Assembly: GCA_947259175.1 (NCBI GenBank)
Contig: CAMYKW010000024.1
Span: 37,951 to 99,706, forward strand
Length of the DNA stretch: 61,756 bases
Origin: an uncultured Gammaproteobacteria bacterium
Lineage (GTDB): Bacteria > Pseudomonadota > Gammaproteobacteria > Arenicellales > JAANXG01
Direction: 5' to 3'
The translations under genes and the position numbers were made by a program. The notes under the pieces are model-generated. The model had not been told where the DNA came from. It saw nothing but the letters and a program-made list of their open reading frames with translations, and searched no databases. Shown here in pieces: positions 61,568 through 61,756 of this stretch (position 1 is its first letter; every line of letters starts with the position of its first letter).

Positions 61568-61756
61568 CCCGCATTTCTCACCAGGCGGCGCCAGGCTGAC
61601 ACTTGACGTTGATTTTTAAGGCGATGTACCGGATCCACTTAATACACAGTGTAAAGACAGTCACGCCTATCCCGGCCCTGGCTGGTCCTCGCACACCTGC
61701 GCTTGGCCTTCACTCGACCCATAGCTCGCTATGGGTCTCGCTCCAGGCGCGGCGCG
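61564..61756. mobile_element. Partial copy of the MITE-like element (left end), cut by the window edge
   Basis: CTAG at 61564-61567 holds the stop codon of the sensor gene and is followed by CCCGCATTTCTCACCAGG. The copy continues with the conserved block GTCACGCCTATCCCGGCCCT and the hairpin ACCCATAGC-TC-GCTATGGGT, then stops at the window end. About 50 further bases are expected, judging by the copy at 23655. No protein is encoded. A stretch of about 50 bases after position 61600 differs from the 23.7-kb copy, so the copies are not recent duplicates. Confidence 0.85.

Noticed and set aside
1-61756. tRNA or rRNA genes in the gaps
   Set aside because: I read the larger intergenic regions for cloverleaf-like pairs and a GGTTCGAATCC-type arm and found none; a dedicated search was not possible.

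Overview
The window reads as one contig from an uncultured or little-studied gammaproteobacterium of moderately high GC content. The evidence is gene content and order: dapF-DUF484-xerC, nudE next to yrfG, an rraA/zapE block, cysQ, mtgA, rarA, ypfJ and OmpA, with many regulatory and exported proteins. I cannot place it more finely. No rRNA, tRNA, CRISPR array, prophage or plasmid genes were found. Both window ends lie inside copies of the same interspersed repeat, so this is probably a draft-genome contig broken at repeats.

Layout. 0-10 kb: housekeeping genes (xerC, DUF484, dapF, a methyltransferase, a GGCT-like protein, cysQ, nudE, yrfG, rraA, zapE, a lipoamide-dehydrogenase-like flavoprotein). 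10-15 kb: a fused double HAD protein, then an IS1380-family element inserted in the signal-peptide codons of a secreted zinc peptidase gene. 15-24.7 kb: Tat-exported MsrB, a large exported protein with dikinase domains, mtgA, small unknowns, two EamA-type transporters (one broken by a repeat element) and a YpfJ-type peptidase. 24.7-36.5 kb: glpK, an SGNH hydrolase, and a taurine-type ABC importer with an omega-amino-acid aminotransferase, alanine dehydrogenase and CoA-acylating semialdehyde dehydrogenase, then an OmpA protein. 36.6-41.2 kb: a 137-bp tandem repeat and a tightly coupled four-gene acyl-CoA operon (MaoC, MmgE/PrpD, acyl-CoA dehydrogenase, class III CoA-transferase). 41.2-61.7 kb: an ATPase, a transporter, small exported proteins, a PilZ protein, a beta/gamma-crystallin, a patatin, a sulfotransferase, a class III cyclase with an SRPBCC domain, an EF-hand protein, a tandem GTPase pair, rarA, a DsrE-like protein and a 1500-residue sensor with GGDEF and EAL domains.

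How the genes work together. The 28-35 kb block imports a small amino-sulfonate or omega-amino acid, transaminates it against pyruvate, regenerates pyruvate with alanine dehydrogenase and oxidises the semialdehyde to an acyl-CoA. The 36.9-41.2 kb operon activates an acid as a CoA thioester, then dehydrogenates and hydrates it; its substrate is unknown. Second-messenger signalling is represented by PilZ, GGDEF/EAL and an adenylate-cyclase-type protein.

The most striking observation is a family of small non-coding mobile elements (MITE-like; 18-bp terminal inverted repeats beginning CCCGCATTTC) flanked by CTAG on both sides. Four flanking genes (xerC, the GGCT gene, cysQ, the GGDEF/EAL gene) end exactly at a TAG stop codon lying inside that CTAG, so insertion left their proteins intact. 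In the one intragenic case (a transporter at 23.6 kb), removing one CTAG plus the element restores a continuous reading frame. The IS1380 element likewise sits beside a TAG duplication, and its removal restores a clean signal peptide.
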